Source: an uncultured Alphaproteobacteria bacterium
GTDB lineage: Bacteria > Pseudomonadota > Alphaproteobacteria > Rhodobacterales > Rhodobacteraceae
Length of the DNA: 45,000 nt
Direction of reading: 5' to 3'
Assembly (NCBI GenBank): GCA_902537415.1
Contig: CACBBC010000006.1
Location: 1-45,000 of the forward strand
Shown here piece after piece: positions 6,494 through 14,179 of the stretch. The translations under genes and the position numbers were made by a program. The stretch's first letter is position 1; every line of letters begins with the position of its first letter. The notes below the pieces were generated by a model. That model saw only the letters and a program-made list of their open reading frames with translations. It ran no database searches and was not told the origin of the DNA.

Positions 6494-8275
6494 ATGAAAC
6501 TTAAACCCATACCTCATGATGTCGAGAAAGATAAAAGCTACTTTTGGTGTAGTTGTGGAAATAGTAAAAACCAGCCTTTCTGTGATGGCAGTCATGCGGG
6601 TAGTGAATTCATACCCTTAAAATATGTAGCGGAAAAAACAGAAACAAAATATTTCTGCACATGTAAAAGAACACAAAACAAACCATTCTGTGATGGCAGC
6701 CATGATAAATTAGAGACAATCCTTGATGATGCAAAACTCACGGAATTTAAACCTATATCTCATGACGTCGAGAAAGATAAAAGCTACTTTTGGTGTAGCT
6801 GCGGAAAGAGTAAAAACCAGCCTTTCTGTGATGGCAGTCATGCGGGTAGTGAATTCACACCCTTAAAATATGTAGCGGAAAAAACAGAAACAAAATATTT
6901 CTGCACATGTAAAAGAACACAAAACAAACCATTCTGTGATGGAAGTCACGATAAACCAGAAAAAAGTTATAATGATGGAGATCTCTTTTCTGCACTAGTA
7001 CAACCTGACAAGAAAAAAATAGAGGTAGGTGTAAATGAAACAATACTCACAGCATCAATAAGAAACAATATATCTCACTTAAGCGCTTGTGGAGGTACTG
7101 GAAAATGCTCAACTTGCAGAGTTGAAATTACAGAAGGATTAGAAAATTGTTCTACGAGGTCTGATGCTGAGAAAAAGCTATCGGATAAGCTTTCCTTTCC
7201 AGATAACATAAGACTTGCCTGCCAAACCACAATAAGTGGACCTGTTTCTTATAGAAGACTTCTCCTAGACAAGCGAGATTTGAGTAATTCAAATAAATTG
7301 TCCGATACGAAACTAGAGTCTGTTGGTACCATAAGAAATCTGACGGTAATGTTTTGCGATATCAAAGGTTTTACACCCTTTTCCGAAGCGCTTGCTGCTT
7401 ATGACGTGATTTTCATTTTAAATCGATACATCTCTATAATGCGCGAAATCATTATTAAAAATGGTGGAGAGATAAATAATTATATTGGTGATGCAATTTT
7501 GGCTATCTTTGGTCTCAAAGACTCAAGACAACAGACGCTTAGAGCAGCAAACACGGCATTAGAAATGCTACAAGCTATGGACGAATTTAAGGATTATCTG
7601 TCTCAAGCTTACGGTAGAGATTTTGATATACGAATAGGTGTTCATTATGGTGAAGCCATCCTAGGCTCTGTTGGTTTTGGTGAAGACAAGAAATTTACCA
7701 TAATTGGAGACACTGTAAATATTGCTAGTAGAATTGAAGCTATAAATAAAGAGGCGGGAACACGTTTTCTTATTTCCGATGTCGCTTATGAAAGAATTAA
7801 AGATGCTGTTGATGTAAGAAATTTTGTGCGGTTAAAATTAAGGGGATCTAGTAACTTAATTACCTTGCATGAGGTTAGCGGTCTAAATAAAGGTAAGCTA
7901 GTTGATCACTCTGATATTAAAGTAAAAGAGATTGATGGCAATACTTGGATAAGGACTTTGCCTATTAGTGAGCTTGATGTCGGAGAAAAGAAAAAGTTTG
8001 AATATGATGGAAAAGAATTTCTTCTTATAAATCAGGAAGGCATCTTTGCTATTGAGAATATATGCCCCCATATGAATTTACCATTGGACATAGGTCAGAT
8101 TACAGATGAAGGAACTATCTTATGTCCTTATCATAATAGTGAGTTTTGTTTTAGATCAGGTGAAGTGAGAAAATGGGTTGGACTACAACCCAAACAAGTA
8201 GAAAAAGATTGTGAGCCACTTACGGTTATTCCTACACGGGAAGATGATAGCTATATCTGGATTCAGAAACCTTAA
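6494..8275 (+). CDS. Four-CDGSH / 2Fe-2S ferredoxin / class III nucleotide cyclase / Rieske fusion protein
   Basis: A 593-residue fusion, probably a cytosolic redox or iron-sulfur-status sensor making a cyclic nucleotide. In order: four CDGSH modules (C-x-C-x8-CDGSH) with ligands C19/C21/C30/H34, C55/C57/C66/H70, C101/C103/C112/H116 and C137/C139/C148/H152; a plant- or adrenodoxin-type 2Fe-2S domain with C199, C205, C208 and C243; a class III cyclase domain (about 278-462) with metal aspartates Asp289 (CDIKGFT) and Asp333 (GDAILAIFG) and transition-state Asn409 and Arg413 (IIGDTVNIASR); and a C-terminal Rieske domain with C524-x-H526 and C544-x2-H547. Thr402 fits the class IIIb purine pocket, but the usual lysine four residues before Asp333 is Asn329, so activity and ATP versus GTP use are uncertain. 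No membrane span or signal peptide is seen. It is followed after 14 bp by a methyltransferase gene. The domain calls are firm; the sensing role is inference. Confidence 0.9.
   Translation: MKLKPIPHDVEKDKSYFWCSCGNSKNQPFCDGSHAGSEFIPLKYVAEKTETKYFCTCKRTQNKPFCDGSHDKLETILDDAKLTEFKPISHDVEKDKSYFWCSCGKSKNQPFCDGSHAGSEFTPLKYVAEKTETKYFCTCKRTQNKPFCDGSHDKPEKSYNDGDLFSALVQPDKKKIEVGVNETILTASIRNNISHLSACGGTGKCSTCRVEITEGLENCSTRSDAEKKLSDKLSFPDNIRLACQTTISGPVSYRRLLLDKRDLSNSNKLSDTKLESVGTIRNLTVMFCDIKGFTPFSEALAAYDVIFILNRYISIMREIIIKNGGEINNYIGDAILAIFGLKDSRQQTLRAANTALEMLQAMDEFKDYLSQAYGRDFDIRIGVHYGEAILGSVGFGEDKKFTIIGDTVNIASRIEAINKEAGTRFLISDVAYERIKDAVDVRNFVRLKLRGSSNLITLHEVSGLNKGKLVDHSDIKVKEIDGNTWIRTLPISELDVGEKKKFEYDGKEFLLINQEGIFAIENICPHMNLPLDIGQITDEGTILCPYHNSEFCFRSGEVRKWVGLQPKQVEKDCEPLTVIPTREDDSYIWIQKP
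6503..6715 (+). repeat. Intragenic tandem duplication, copy 1 (two CDGSH modules)
   Basis: Encodes residues 4-74 of the cyclase fusion. The second copy lies exactly 246 bases downstream. The encoded stretches differ at only four residues (Pro7/Ser, Asn23/Lys, Ile40/Thr, Leu73/Pro), and most of the DNA is identical, including third codon positions, so the duplication is recent or kept uniform by gene conversion. Confidence 0.9.
6749..6961 (+). repeat. Intragenic tandem duplication, copy 2 (two CDGSH modules)
   Basis: Encodes residues 86-156 of the cyclase fusion and pairs with the copy at 6503-6715. About eleven residues, starting TILDDAKLTEF, separate the two copies. Each copy itself contains two diverged CDGSH modules, as in the older double-CDGSH proteins, so the four-module array arose by doubling a pre-existing pair. 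Confidence 0.9.
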
Positions 8276-8289
8276 AAGCAGAGCACGAT

Positions 8290-9138
8290 ATGAAACACAA
8301 AATTATCAACGTAGAACAATCCGAATACTGGAATGAAAAATCTGGACCCAAGTGGGTCAAAAATGAGGATTCATTGAATGAGCGATTATCGATACTAACA
8401 AACGAACTTTTTACTAGAGCGAAGATAAAGGCATCGGATAAAGTTCTAGATATCGGGTGCGGAGGTGGTGATACAACTTTTCGAGTGTCAAAACTATTGG
8501 CTGATGGTGGACATGTCGTTGGAGCGGATATTTCGAAAACTTTGCTTGATCACGCAAAAAGTAAATTTTCAGATATTGATACAATGACATTTGTGCATTG
8601 TGATGCTCAGAATTATTCTTTTGATGAAAAGTACTTTGATAAAGTTATATCTCGATTTGGTGTAATGTTTTTTGAAAGTCCCTCAGAAGCCTTCAAAAAT
8701 ATTCATGGTTCTATGCGGACAAACGGTTCTCTAAATTTTGTGTGTTGGACAAATATGATGGAGAATGAGTTTATAGTTGAAGGTATGGATATTATAACTA
8801 AATATACTGAAAAATTTCTTCCAGAGGTAACAAAAGATCCGGGTCCCTTTGCATTCAGTGACCCTGAATATATTTACGAAGTCTTGGAATCAGCTGGATT
8901 TAAAAGTATAAATATAGATAAGGTTTATACATCTATCTCTACGAAAGACAGCGCCGAGAAAGATGCTGAACTACTGATGGGGATAGGTCCAAGAGCAAGA
9001 ATTTTATCAGAAGAAAATTTATCAAACGAAAAAATCTCAATGATAAAAGATGAAATCATTAAACTATGTGAACAACGACAAAATGAAAAAAAAATTACCT
9101 ATAAGGCATGCCTCAATTACGTATCGGCGAAGAAATAA
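8290..9138 (+). CDS. Class I SAM-dependent methyltransferase
   Basis: A 282-residue soluble protein with the Rossmann SAM-binding motif VLDIGCGGG (52-60), the acidic residue Asp80 at the end of strand 2 (VVGADIS), and a motif II/III region with CDAQNYSFDEKYFDKVISRFG. It begins with EYWNEKSGPKWV, a pattern common in ubiquinone- or small-molecule-methylating family members, but the substrate is not evident. The gene starts 14 bp after the cyclase fusion and reads the same way, so it is probably translated from the same transcript. That pairing suggests its product works with, or is controlled by, the iron-sulfur cyclase. It converges with the kinase-like gene at 9190. Confidence 0.85.
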   Translation: MKHKIINVEQSEYWNEKSGPKWVKNEDSLNERLSILTNELFTRAKIKASDKVLDIGCGGGDTTFRVSKLLADGGHVVGADISKTLLDHAKSKFSDIDTMTFVHCDAQNYSFDEKYFDKVISRFGVMFFESPSEAFKNIHGSMRTNGSLNFVCWTNMMENEFIVEGMDIITKYTEKFLPEVTKDPGPFAFSDPEYIYEVLESAGFKSINIDKVYTSISTKDSAEKDAELLMGIGPRARILSEENLSNEKISMIKDEIIKLCEQRQNEKKITYKACLNYVSAKK

Positions 9139-9189
9139 GTCAGTTGAATTTTGATATCATTTTTAATTTACAATGGAAAACATAATTGT

Positions 9190-10506
9190 CTATTTTTTCT
9201 TTCTGGCGTGATCTGAAACAAATAGTTCACCTCCATCAGTCTCCGCTATGCCAAAAAGCCGGAGCATATTATTTTCTTGCATTTCTTTAAGCCAAGAATA
9301 AAGCAAATTTGACCCCAAGCCCTTATTCTTGAAAATTGTTACCACTAGCCCTTGCTCAAGGCTCGAAGTGATTAAATCTGCGTTTGATTTAATTTTTAAA
9401 ACAGCGTCAGCCAGAAGGTCTATCAGTTCCAATCCTGTAGGAGAAGCTTTAGAAGAACGGGCTATATATCCTGATTTAGCTGTAGGGTGATCAACCCCAC
9501 GGAGCAGTGGGATTTCAGCATCATAAATATTTGCTAATAGTCCAGGAAATGCCACGATAGTATTTATTTCACAATCAAGCATCATAGCTCTAACACTCTT
9601 TTCATCTGTTGGAAGGTTAGAATGATGGAGATATGATTTGATAAAATCTCTTCTATATGCAAAGTCCGTAAACCTAGACCCTAGCCACATCATGTATGGC
9701 AATCCAAAATCCATCACTGCCGCTCCAACTTGAACCAGATCATAGTCTATTACCGTAAGCTCTTTGGATTCAGGATCATATAATATGTTGTCTGGCTTGA
9801 AATCATTGTGAACTACCACCTGCCGTCTTGCGGCTTCCGAAACAGGGTAAAAGGCCTCACAGTGAATAACTTTTTCATAAACTCCAGTTTTTACACCAAG
9901 GTCAAAAATTCTTTTTGCAATTCTCGGATCTGGGTTTCCTACTCCAAGTACTGGCATTTTTGTATCAATCCCGGACCATGGCAGACACCAAAATGGGGCG
10001 TGAGGTGGAACCGAATGTAATGCTGAAGACAAAAATTTATCTCCATCCAAAAATTTAGCTCTCAATTGATCATACCAGTTAGTTGGTGCTGAGTGCAATT
10101 TTGCTAAAACTTCAGCTATTTTATTGGGTGGCGCTAACTCTTCATTAAAATGGAAGAAATCCTGCATTACAGAAATTCCAGCTGAGCGCTCAATATGAAA
10201 GTCAGTTCCTTTTAACATAATTGGGGGAGCAAGTTTTTGGTATCTAAGAACTTCGGTAGCGAGCGACACTCTTTTTTGCGTTATTGGTTGTGAACTCATA
10301 ATACTTTTAGAACTACTAATTTTGACTATGCACTTTGGAACCTTGTTGAGGGAACAGATATAGGTTTTAGCACCGCTATTACCAGAAACATCTTTTACAT
10401 CTATGTTTTTTTTTGCTAAAGCATTTTGCCCAATTGCCCTTAATGCTAACTCTGCAATCTCGTCCAATGATGCATCTTCAAGTTTTAATTGTAAAAGCTC
10501 CGACAC
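9190..10506 (-). CDS. APH/choline-kinase-like phosphotransferase
   Basis: A 438-residue protein of the aminoglycoside phosphotransferase / choline kinase fold. The catalytic loop is VVHNDFKPDN (His233, Asp235, Asn240), close to the family HGDxxxxN with Asn in place of Gly, and the metal-binding motif is VIDYD (Asp254). Lys62 in KCIVKISSS may be the ATP-contacting lysine. Environmental members usually phosphorylate small metabolites such as choline, homoserine or sugars rather than antibiotics. The last 100 residues (after about 330) form an extra C-terminal region I do not recognise. The start is GTG with no clear Shine-Dalgarno sequence. It stands alone between convergent and same-strand neighbours. 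The substrate is unknown. Confidence 0.8.
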   Translation of the reverse strand: MSELLQLKLEDASLDEIAELALRAIGQNALAKKNIDVKDVSGNSGAKTYICSLNKVPKCIVKISSSKSIMSSQPITQKRVSLATEVLRYQKLAPPIMLKGTDFHIERSAGISVMQDFFHFNEELAPPNKIAEVLAKLHSAPTNWYDQLRAKFLDGDKFLSSALHSVPPHAPFWCLPWSGIDTKMPVLGVGNPDPRIAKRIFDLGVKTGVYEKVIHCEAFYPVSEAARRQVVVHNDFKPDNILYDPESKELTVIDYDLVQVGAAVMDFGLPYMMWLGSRFTDFAYRRDFIKSYLHHSNLPTDEKSVRAMMLDCEINTIVAFPGLLANIYDAEIPLLRGVDHPTAKSGYIARSSKASPTGLELIDLLADAVLKIKSNADLITSSLEQGLVVTIFKNKGLGSNLLYSWLKEMQENNMLRLFGIAETDGGELFVSDHARKKK

Positions 10507-10640
10507 TTTAGTTGGCCTATCAAATTATTGTAAATTTCTGATAACTTAGTATGGAATGATTTGCTGATAAATCAATATCTTCAAGATCTTTCGACCTAGT
10601 CTCATTAAACTATACTTCCTAGAAAGCTAGGTTTGCCTAA

Positions 10641-11810
10641 TTAGCTTTTTATTAATCTGTCTTCAACTACTTTGGCTAATACTGACGCTCCAATTGGAAG
10701 TATGCTCATATCGAGAGTAAAGTGAGGACTATGAAGAGGCGCTTTCCCAGAATGGCTAATGAAGCAATATGCACCCTTAACGTACCGTAGCATATCAGCA
10801 AAGTCTTCGGAGCCAGTAGATGGTAGCTGATTTCTCTTGATGTTTGCTTCGCCAACAATTTTTTCAGCAGCATTCATATAATAATCCGAAATTTCATCAT
10901 CGTTAACTAAAACATCAAAAAGCTTTTTAATTTTGAGCTGGATTTTAACGCCATTACTTAATTCTAAACCCTTACATATATTTTTAAAACGCTCTTCAAC
11001 CATCGCATAGACTTCATCTGAGAAATATCTAATAGTCCCAGCAATAACACAGTTACTTGGTATAACGTTAAAGGCAGATCCCGCGTGAATTTTTGTTACT
11101 GATAAAACTATTGTTTCTAAAGGAGGAACGTTGCGACTTAAAATGCTCTGAAGTTGGGTAATAAGTTCATGCGCGATAATGATAGGATCTTTTGATTGAT
11201 GAGGCATTGCAGCGTGACTACCTATCCCGTCAATATTAATATCAAATATGGCCGCGCCTGCCATAGCTTTACCCTTACAAATGCCTATCTCTCCATTTTT
11301 TCCATTAGGATCGTTATGTATGCCATATATCTCATCACATGGAAATTTTTTGAATAATCCATCATCGAGCATTTTTGTTGCTCCGCCCTGACCTTCCTCT
11401 GCTGGTTGGAATATTAAAATTGCTGTCCCACTAAAATTTCTGGTCTTAGCTAAATACTTTGCTGCTCCAAGAAGCATGGTTGTATGTGCATCGTGACCGC
11501 ATGCGTGCATTTTTCCATCAACTCTTGATGCATAGGAAAGTCCAGTATCTTCTTGAATTGGAAGAGCGTCCATATCAGCTCTTAAGCCTATTCTCCTATT
11601 TCCTCCACCATCATTACCTCTAATTATGCCAACTACACCGGTTTTCCCGATCTCCGTATGTATTTCGTCGACTCCGTATTCCTTCAATTTCTCTTGCACA
11701 ATTTTTGATGTTCTCTCTTCTTCGAAACCAAGCTCTGGATGAGAATGAAGATCTTTATAAATCTCCTCAAGGTAATTAGAACTTTCTCCAATGTCAGACA
11801 AAATATTCAT
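10641..11810 (-). CDS. M20D-family amidohydrolase (hippurate / N-acyl-amino-acid hydrolase type)
   Basis: A zinc-dependent amidohydrolase cleaving an N-acyl or N-carbamoyl amino acid. The 389 residues show LHSHPELGFEE (21-31), GLRADMDALPI (76-85), the metal motif HACGHDAHT with Cys104 and His106, the catalytic and metal glutamates in FQPAEEGQGG (Glu138, Glu139), and GSEDFADM near the C-terminus, the M20D order. Length is normal. AAAGGA precedes the ATG. It stands alone on the minus strand with about 230 bp upstream. It fits the amino-acid scavenging theme of this part of the window. The exact acyl group cannot be predicted. Confidence 0.88.
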   Translation of the reverse strand: MNILSDIGESSNYLEEIYKDLHSHPELGFEEERTSKIVQEKLKEYGVDEIHTEIGKTGVVGIIRGNDGGGNRRIGLRADMDALPIQEDTGLSYASRVDGKMHACGHDAHTTMLLGAAKYLAKTRNFSGTAILIFQPAEEGQGGATKMLDDGLFKKFPCDEIYGIHNDPNGKNGEIGICKGKAMAGAAIFDINIDGIGSHAAMPHQSKDPIIIAHELITQLQSILSRNVPPLETIVLSVTKIHAGSAFNVIPSNCVIAGTIRYFSDEVYAMVEERFKNICKGLELSNGVKIQLKIKKLFDVLVNDDEISDYYMNAAEKIVGEANIKRNQLPSTGSEDFADMLRYVKGAYCFISHSGKAPLHSPHFTLDMSILPIGASVLAKVVEDRLIKS

Positions 11811-12043
11811 CTGCTTTTTCCTTTCCGATTATAAACGCACTATTTAAACAAACAGAGGTGAAGATTCCTCTTTATCTTCCCAATGCCCATACTAATTAAT
11901 TATTGATGTAGATTATTCAAGAATAATTTTTCACCCGCAAGTGTTTTATATTTTACGCAACTATGTCTGGGAAGAAGGCTCTCTGTATTAAAATATTTTG
12001 TATACTTTGTTATTTTTGGTTTACATAAAAGGTCGGAGATTTT

Positions 12044-12460
12044 TTAGTCGATTTCTAATAATAATTTCCATTTTTCTTGTAATTCTTTTGGAGGCGGGGC
12101 CACCTTTCTGCTCACGTGGTCCATGAATGCTCCATTACTGACGATTGAAGCGCAAAGTTCCCGCCTTTCATTCATAATATCAGATTGACTAGACCACTTT
12201 TTGCAATCTTCTGACATTGAAGTAATTCTCGGATTTACAATAATCATTGAGTTCTCTCGAACCTCCCTTTTAAAAGATACTGTTGTTTGAAAGGTAATGG
12301 GACCAATCTCCAGTTCTTCGTAAAGCTTTGGAGTGCAGCCTTTATCTTCACAAAGTTTTCTTAACCCATTGACACCATAATAGTAATAACCAAATTCTGC
12401 TAGATGGCCATTAAAATCAATAAACGATTTTTCTACCTTATATTTATACTCTCTAGCCAA
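12044..12460 (-). CDS. Hotdog-fold acyl-CoA thioesterase (4HBT / YbgC-like)
   Basis: A 138-residue protein matching the 4-hydroxybenzoyl-CoA thioesterase family. The first strand and helix, VEKSFIDFNGHLAEFGYYYY, contain the D-x-N-G-H pattern (Asp15, Asn17, His19) with the catalytic Asp at the start of the central helix. TFQTTVSFKREVRENSMIIV and ELCASIVSNGAFMD supply the remaining hotdog strands. It would hydrolyse an acyl-CoA, chain length unknown, and would work as a dimer or tetramer. The gene is isolated. Its upstream region contains copy A of the 86-bp repeat. Confidence 0.75.
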   Translation of the reverse strand: MAREYKYKVEKSFIDFNGHLAEFGYYYYGVNGLRKLCEDKGCTPKLYEELEIGPITFQTTVSFKREVRENSMIIVNPRITSMSEDCKKWSSQSDIMNERRELCASIVSNGAFMDHVSRKVAPPPKELQEKWKLLLEID

Positions 12461-12530
12461 ATCACTTAAATAAAACGTTTGTTTTTTCTTCCACTCATAG
12501 AAAGAGCGGCTTTTGTATATTCTTGTATCA

Positions 12531-12616
12531 TGGCGGATAGGCCCTCTGTCACGTTCCTCTATAAGCCTATGTTATCACGTCTATATTTTACCAGATAATC
12601 TAGCCACCTACAAATC
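12531..12616. repeat. 86-bp dispersed repeat, copy A
   Basis: Aligns without gaps over 86 positions to copies at 14046-14131 and 22287-22372, all in the same orientation. Conserved blocks include CCCTCT, GTTATC and CAGATAATCT. It lies upstream of the thioesterase gene and downstream of the fasciclin terminator. One minus-strand frame reads DYLVKY followed by DN and GL but contains a stop, so it is not an intact coding sequence. Confidence 0.8.
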
Positions 12617-12648
12617 TTTAGACAAATTCAAATTGTTTTGTGAAAAGT

Positions 12649-12676
12649 GGCTTGATCAACCTAAGTTGATCAAGCC
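12649..12676 (-). terminator. Rho-independent terminator of the fasciclin gene
   Basis: A perfect 12-bp inverted repeat (GGCTTGATCAAC / GTTGATCAAGCC) around a four-base loop, beginning nine bases after the stop codon of the fasciclin gene and followed on the minus strand by ACTTTTC. The stem is strong, while the T run is short. Confidence 0.8.
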
Positions 12677-12684
12677 ATAAATGA

Positions 12685-13173
12685 CTATGGAAGCAAAACT
12701 GTATCAATAATGTGTATCACTCCATTGTCTGCATTGACATCTGGTACTACTACAGTGGCATCATTTATCATTACTTTTCCGCTCATTAACTTTATCGAGA
12801 GAGACTTGCCGTTTACTGTTGGCGCCTCCATATCGCCTTTTATATCAGACGACATAATCTTACCTGCTACAACATGATAAGTTAAAATTGCAATAAGCTT
12901 TTCCTTATTTTCTGGTTTTAATAGATCAGTCAGTGTTGCTGAGTCTATCTTTGCAAATGCCTCATCTGTTGGTGCAAACACTGTAAATGGACCTTTGCCT
13001 TTCAATGTCTCTACAAGACCAGCAGCCTCTACTGCAATTACCAAAGTTTTGAACTTTCCACCTTTTACAGCTGTTTCAACTAAATCAGGCAAATGCCCTC
13101 CTGCGTGTCCAATGCTGGTAAGGCCAGTAAATAATGACGCTACAAAAAATAAAACTATACTAAACTTTTTCAT
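12685..13173 (-). CDS. Secreted fasciclin (FAS1)-domain protein
   Basis: A 162-residue exported protein with one FAS1 domain. A signal peptide (MKKFSIVLFFVASLFTGLTS, cleaved near GHAGG) is followed by the FAS1 H1 motif GPFTVFAPTDEAFAKID (about 61-77), the central YHVVAGKI, and the H2-type ending VNADNGVIHIIDTVLLP. Such single-domain proteins are periplasmic or surface adhesion-type proteins; some act in exopolysaccharide or stress responses, but the ligand is usually unknown. AAAGGA precedes the ATG and a clear hairpin terminator follows, so the gene is a one-gene transcription unit and probably well expressed. Confidence 0.93.
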   Translation of the reverse strand: MKKFSIVLFFVASLFTGLTSIGHAGGHLPDLVETAVKGGKFKTLVIAVEAAGLVETLKGKGPFTVFAPTDEAFAKIDSATLTDLLKPENKEKLIAILTYHVVAGKIMSSDIKGDMEAPTVNGKSLSIKLMSGKVMINDATVVVPDVNADNGVIHIIDTVLLP

Positions 13174-13351
13174 TCAATTTCCTTTCAATTATCGAAGCCA
13201 AGAAATATTGTTAGTCTTACTGGTTTCAATTGAAAAAAATGCAGATTAGATATCTAAATAATGCGGAAAATTTGCGTCAAATTGTAACTTGAAAAAAATT
13301 ATTTTATCCTCTCGACCTAATCTGTCCAAATTATTTTAGAATTACTACTCT

Positions 13352-13957
13352 ATGACCCTATCACAACGCACATCGCTCTTTATATTAGTGATCAGCGCTA
13401 TTGAAATATCGTTACTTGTCTTGGGACCTAGCTATAGGCAAAGCGCTGTCTTTTATTTCTCATTCGCTCCATTGGATTTGACACGTCCATACAAAGAGGT
13501 ATTTTTTCTCCAAAAATATCTCATGTTTATTTCTTATGGATTTATTCATTCGAACGCAATCCACTTATTAATAAATGTTATAGCTCTGTTTTTGCTAGGA
13601 AAAATTCTGAGAAAGTTAGGAAAAGACAACCTAACATTTTTGATATTTTTGCTATCCAATCTTGGTGGGGCAACTTTTTACTATTTCCTCGAACCCACTA
13701 GTCCAGTGCCGTTGATAGGAGCTAACTGTGCATCTTTTGGTTTATTAGCGTTTGTTCTGAGTGAAGAATTGATAAAAAGATTAAGGAGGAAGCGTTCAGT
13801 TAATCAGATGATGTATGTTTTATTAATTTTTATCTTTGCGCATATTTTATATTTTTATGCGTTCTCTGCAATACTGCCTGTATCTATACTGTGGCAGGGA
13901 CACTTGGGTGCTTTTTTAGTTGGGACATTTATAGCCCTTGTATGCCAAAAAAACTGA
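13352..13957 (+). CDS. Rhomboid-family membrane protein lacking the catalytic serine
   Basis: A 201-residue protein with six likely membrane spans and the rhomboid layout: IHSNAIHLLINVIALFLLG with the His71 and Asn75 oxyanion and helix-2 residues, a glycine-rich helix-4 segment LIGANCASFGLL (121-132), and a final-helix histidine in WQGHLGAFLVG (His184). Active rhomboid proteases have G-x-S-G here, and this protein has Gly123-Ala-Asn125-Cys126, so the nucleophile is replaced by Asn while the dyad His is kept. Ser128 is three residues away and would not be in register. It is therefore probably a proteolytically inactive rhomboid-like protein that binds or escorts membrane proteins, unless Ser128 can substitute. 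The gene is monocistronic, followed by copy B of the 86-bp repeat. Confidence 0.75.
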   Translation: MTLSQRTSLFILVISAIEISLLVLGPSYRQSAVFYFSFAPLDLTRPYKEVFFLQKYLMFISYGFIHSNAIHLLINVIALFLLGKILRKLGKDNLTFLIFLLSNLGGATFYYFLEPTSPVPLIGANCASFGLLAFVLSEELIKRLRRKRSVNQMMYVLLIFIFAHILYFYAFSAILPVSILWQGHLGAFLVGTFIALVCQKN

Positions 13958-14045
13958 TAGAAATGATTTCTGCTATATCAAATCAGCACATTGAAAACAT
14001 TATTTATTTTATAACCGATTAAAGTCTTTACAGATAGCTTAACGG

Positions 14046-14131
14046 TTATGGATTGACCCTCTGCCATACTCTTCTGTAAACCATTGTTATCTTGAACATA
14101 TTTTACCAGATAATCTCTTTACCCACATATC
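14046..14131. repeat. 86-bp dispersed repeat, copy B
   Basis: Second copy of the repeat at 12531-12616, again gapless and in the same orientation, lying between the convergent rhomboid-like gene and the ABC ATPase gene. It is the copy most diverged at the left edge, where TTATGGATTG replaces TGGCGGATAG, but it keeps ACCCTCT, GTTATC and CAGATAATCT. Confidence 0.8.
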
Positions 14132-14179
14132 CTTTTTACCTCTTATTAAGCTCAAAAATCCTCTAAAAAATATTTGCGT

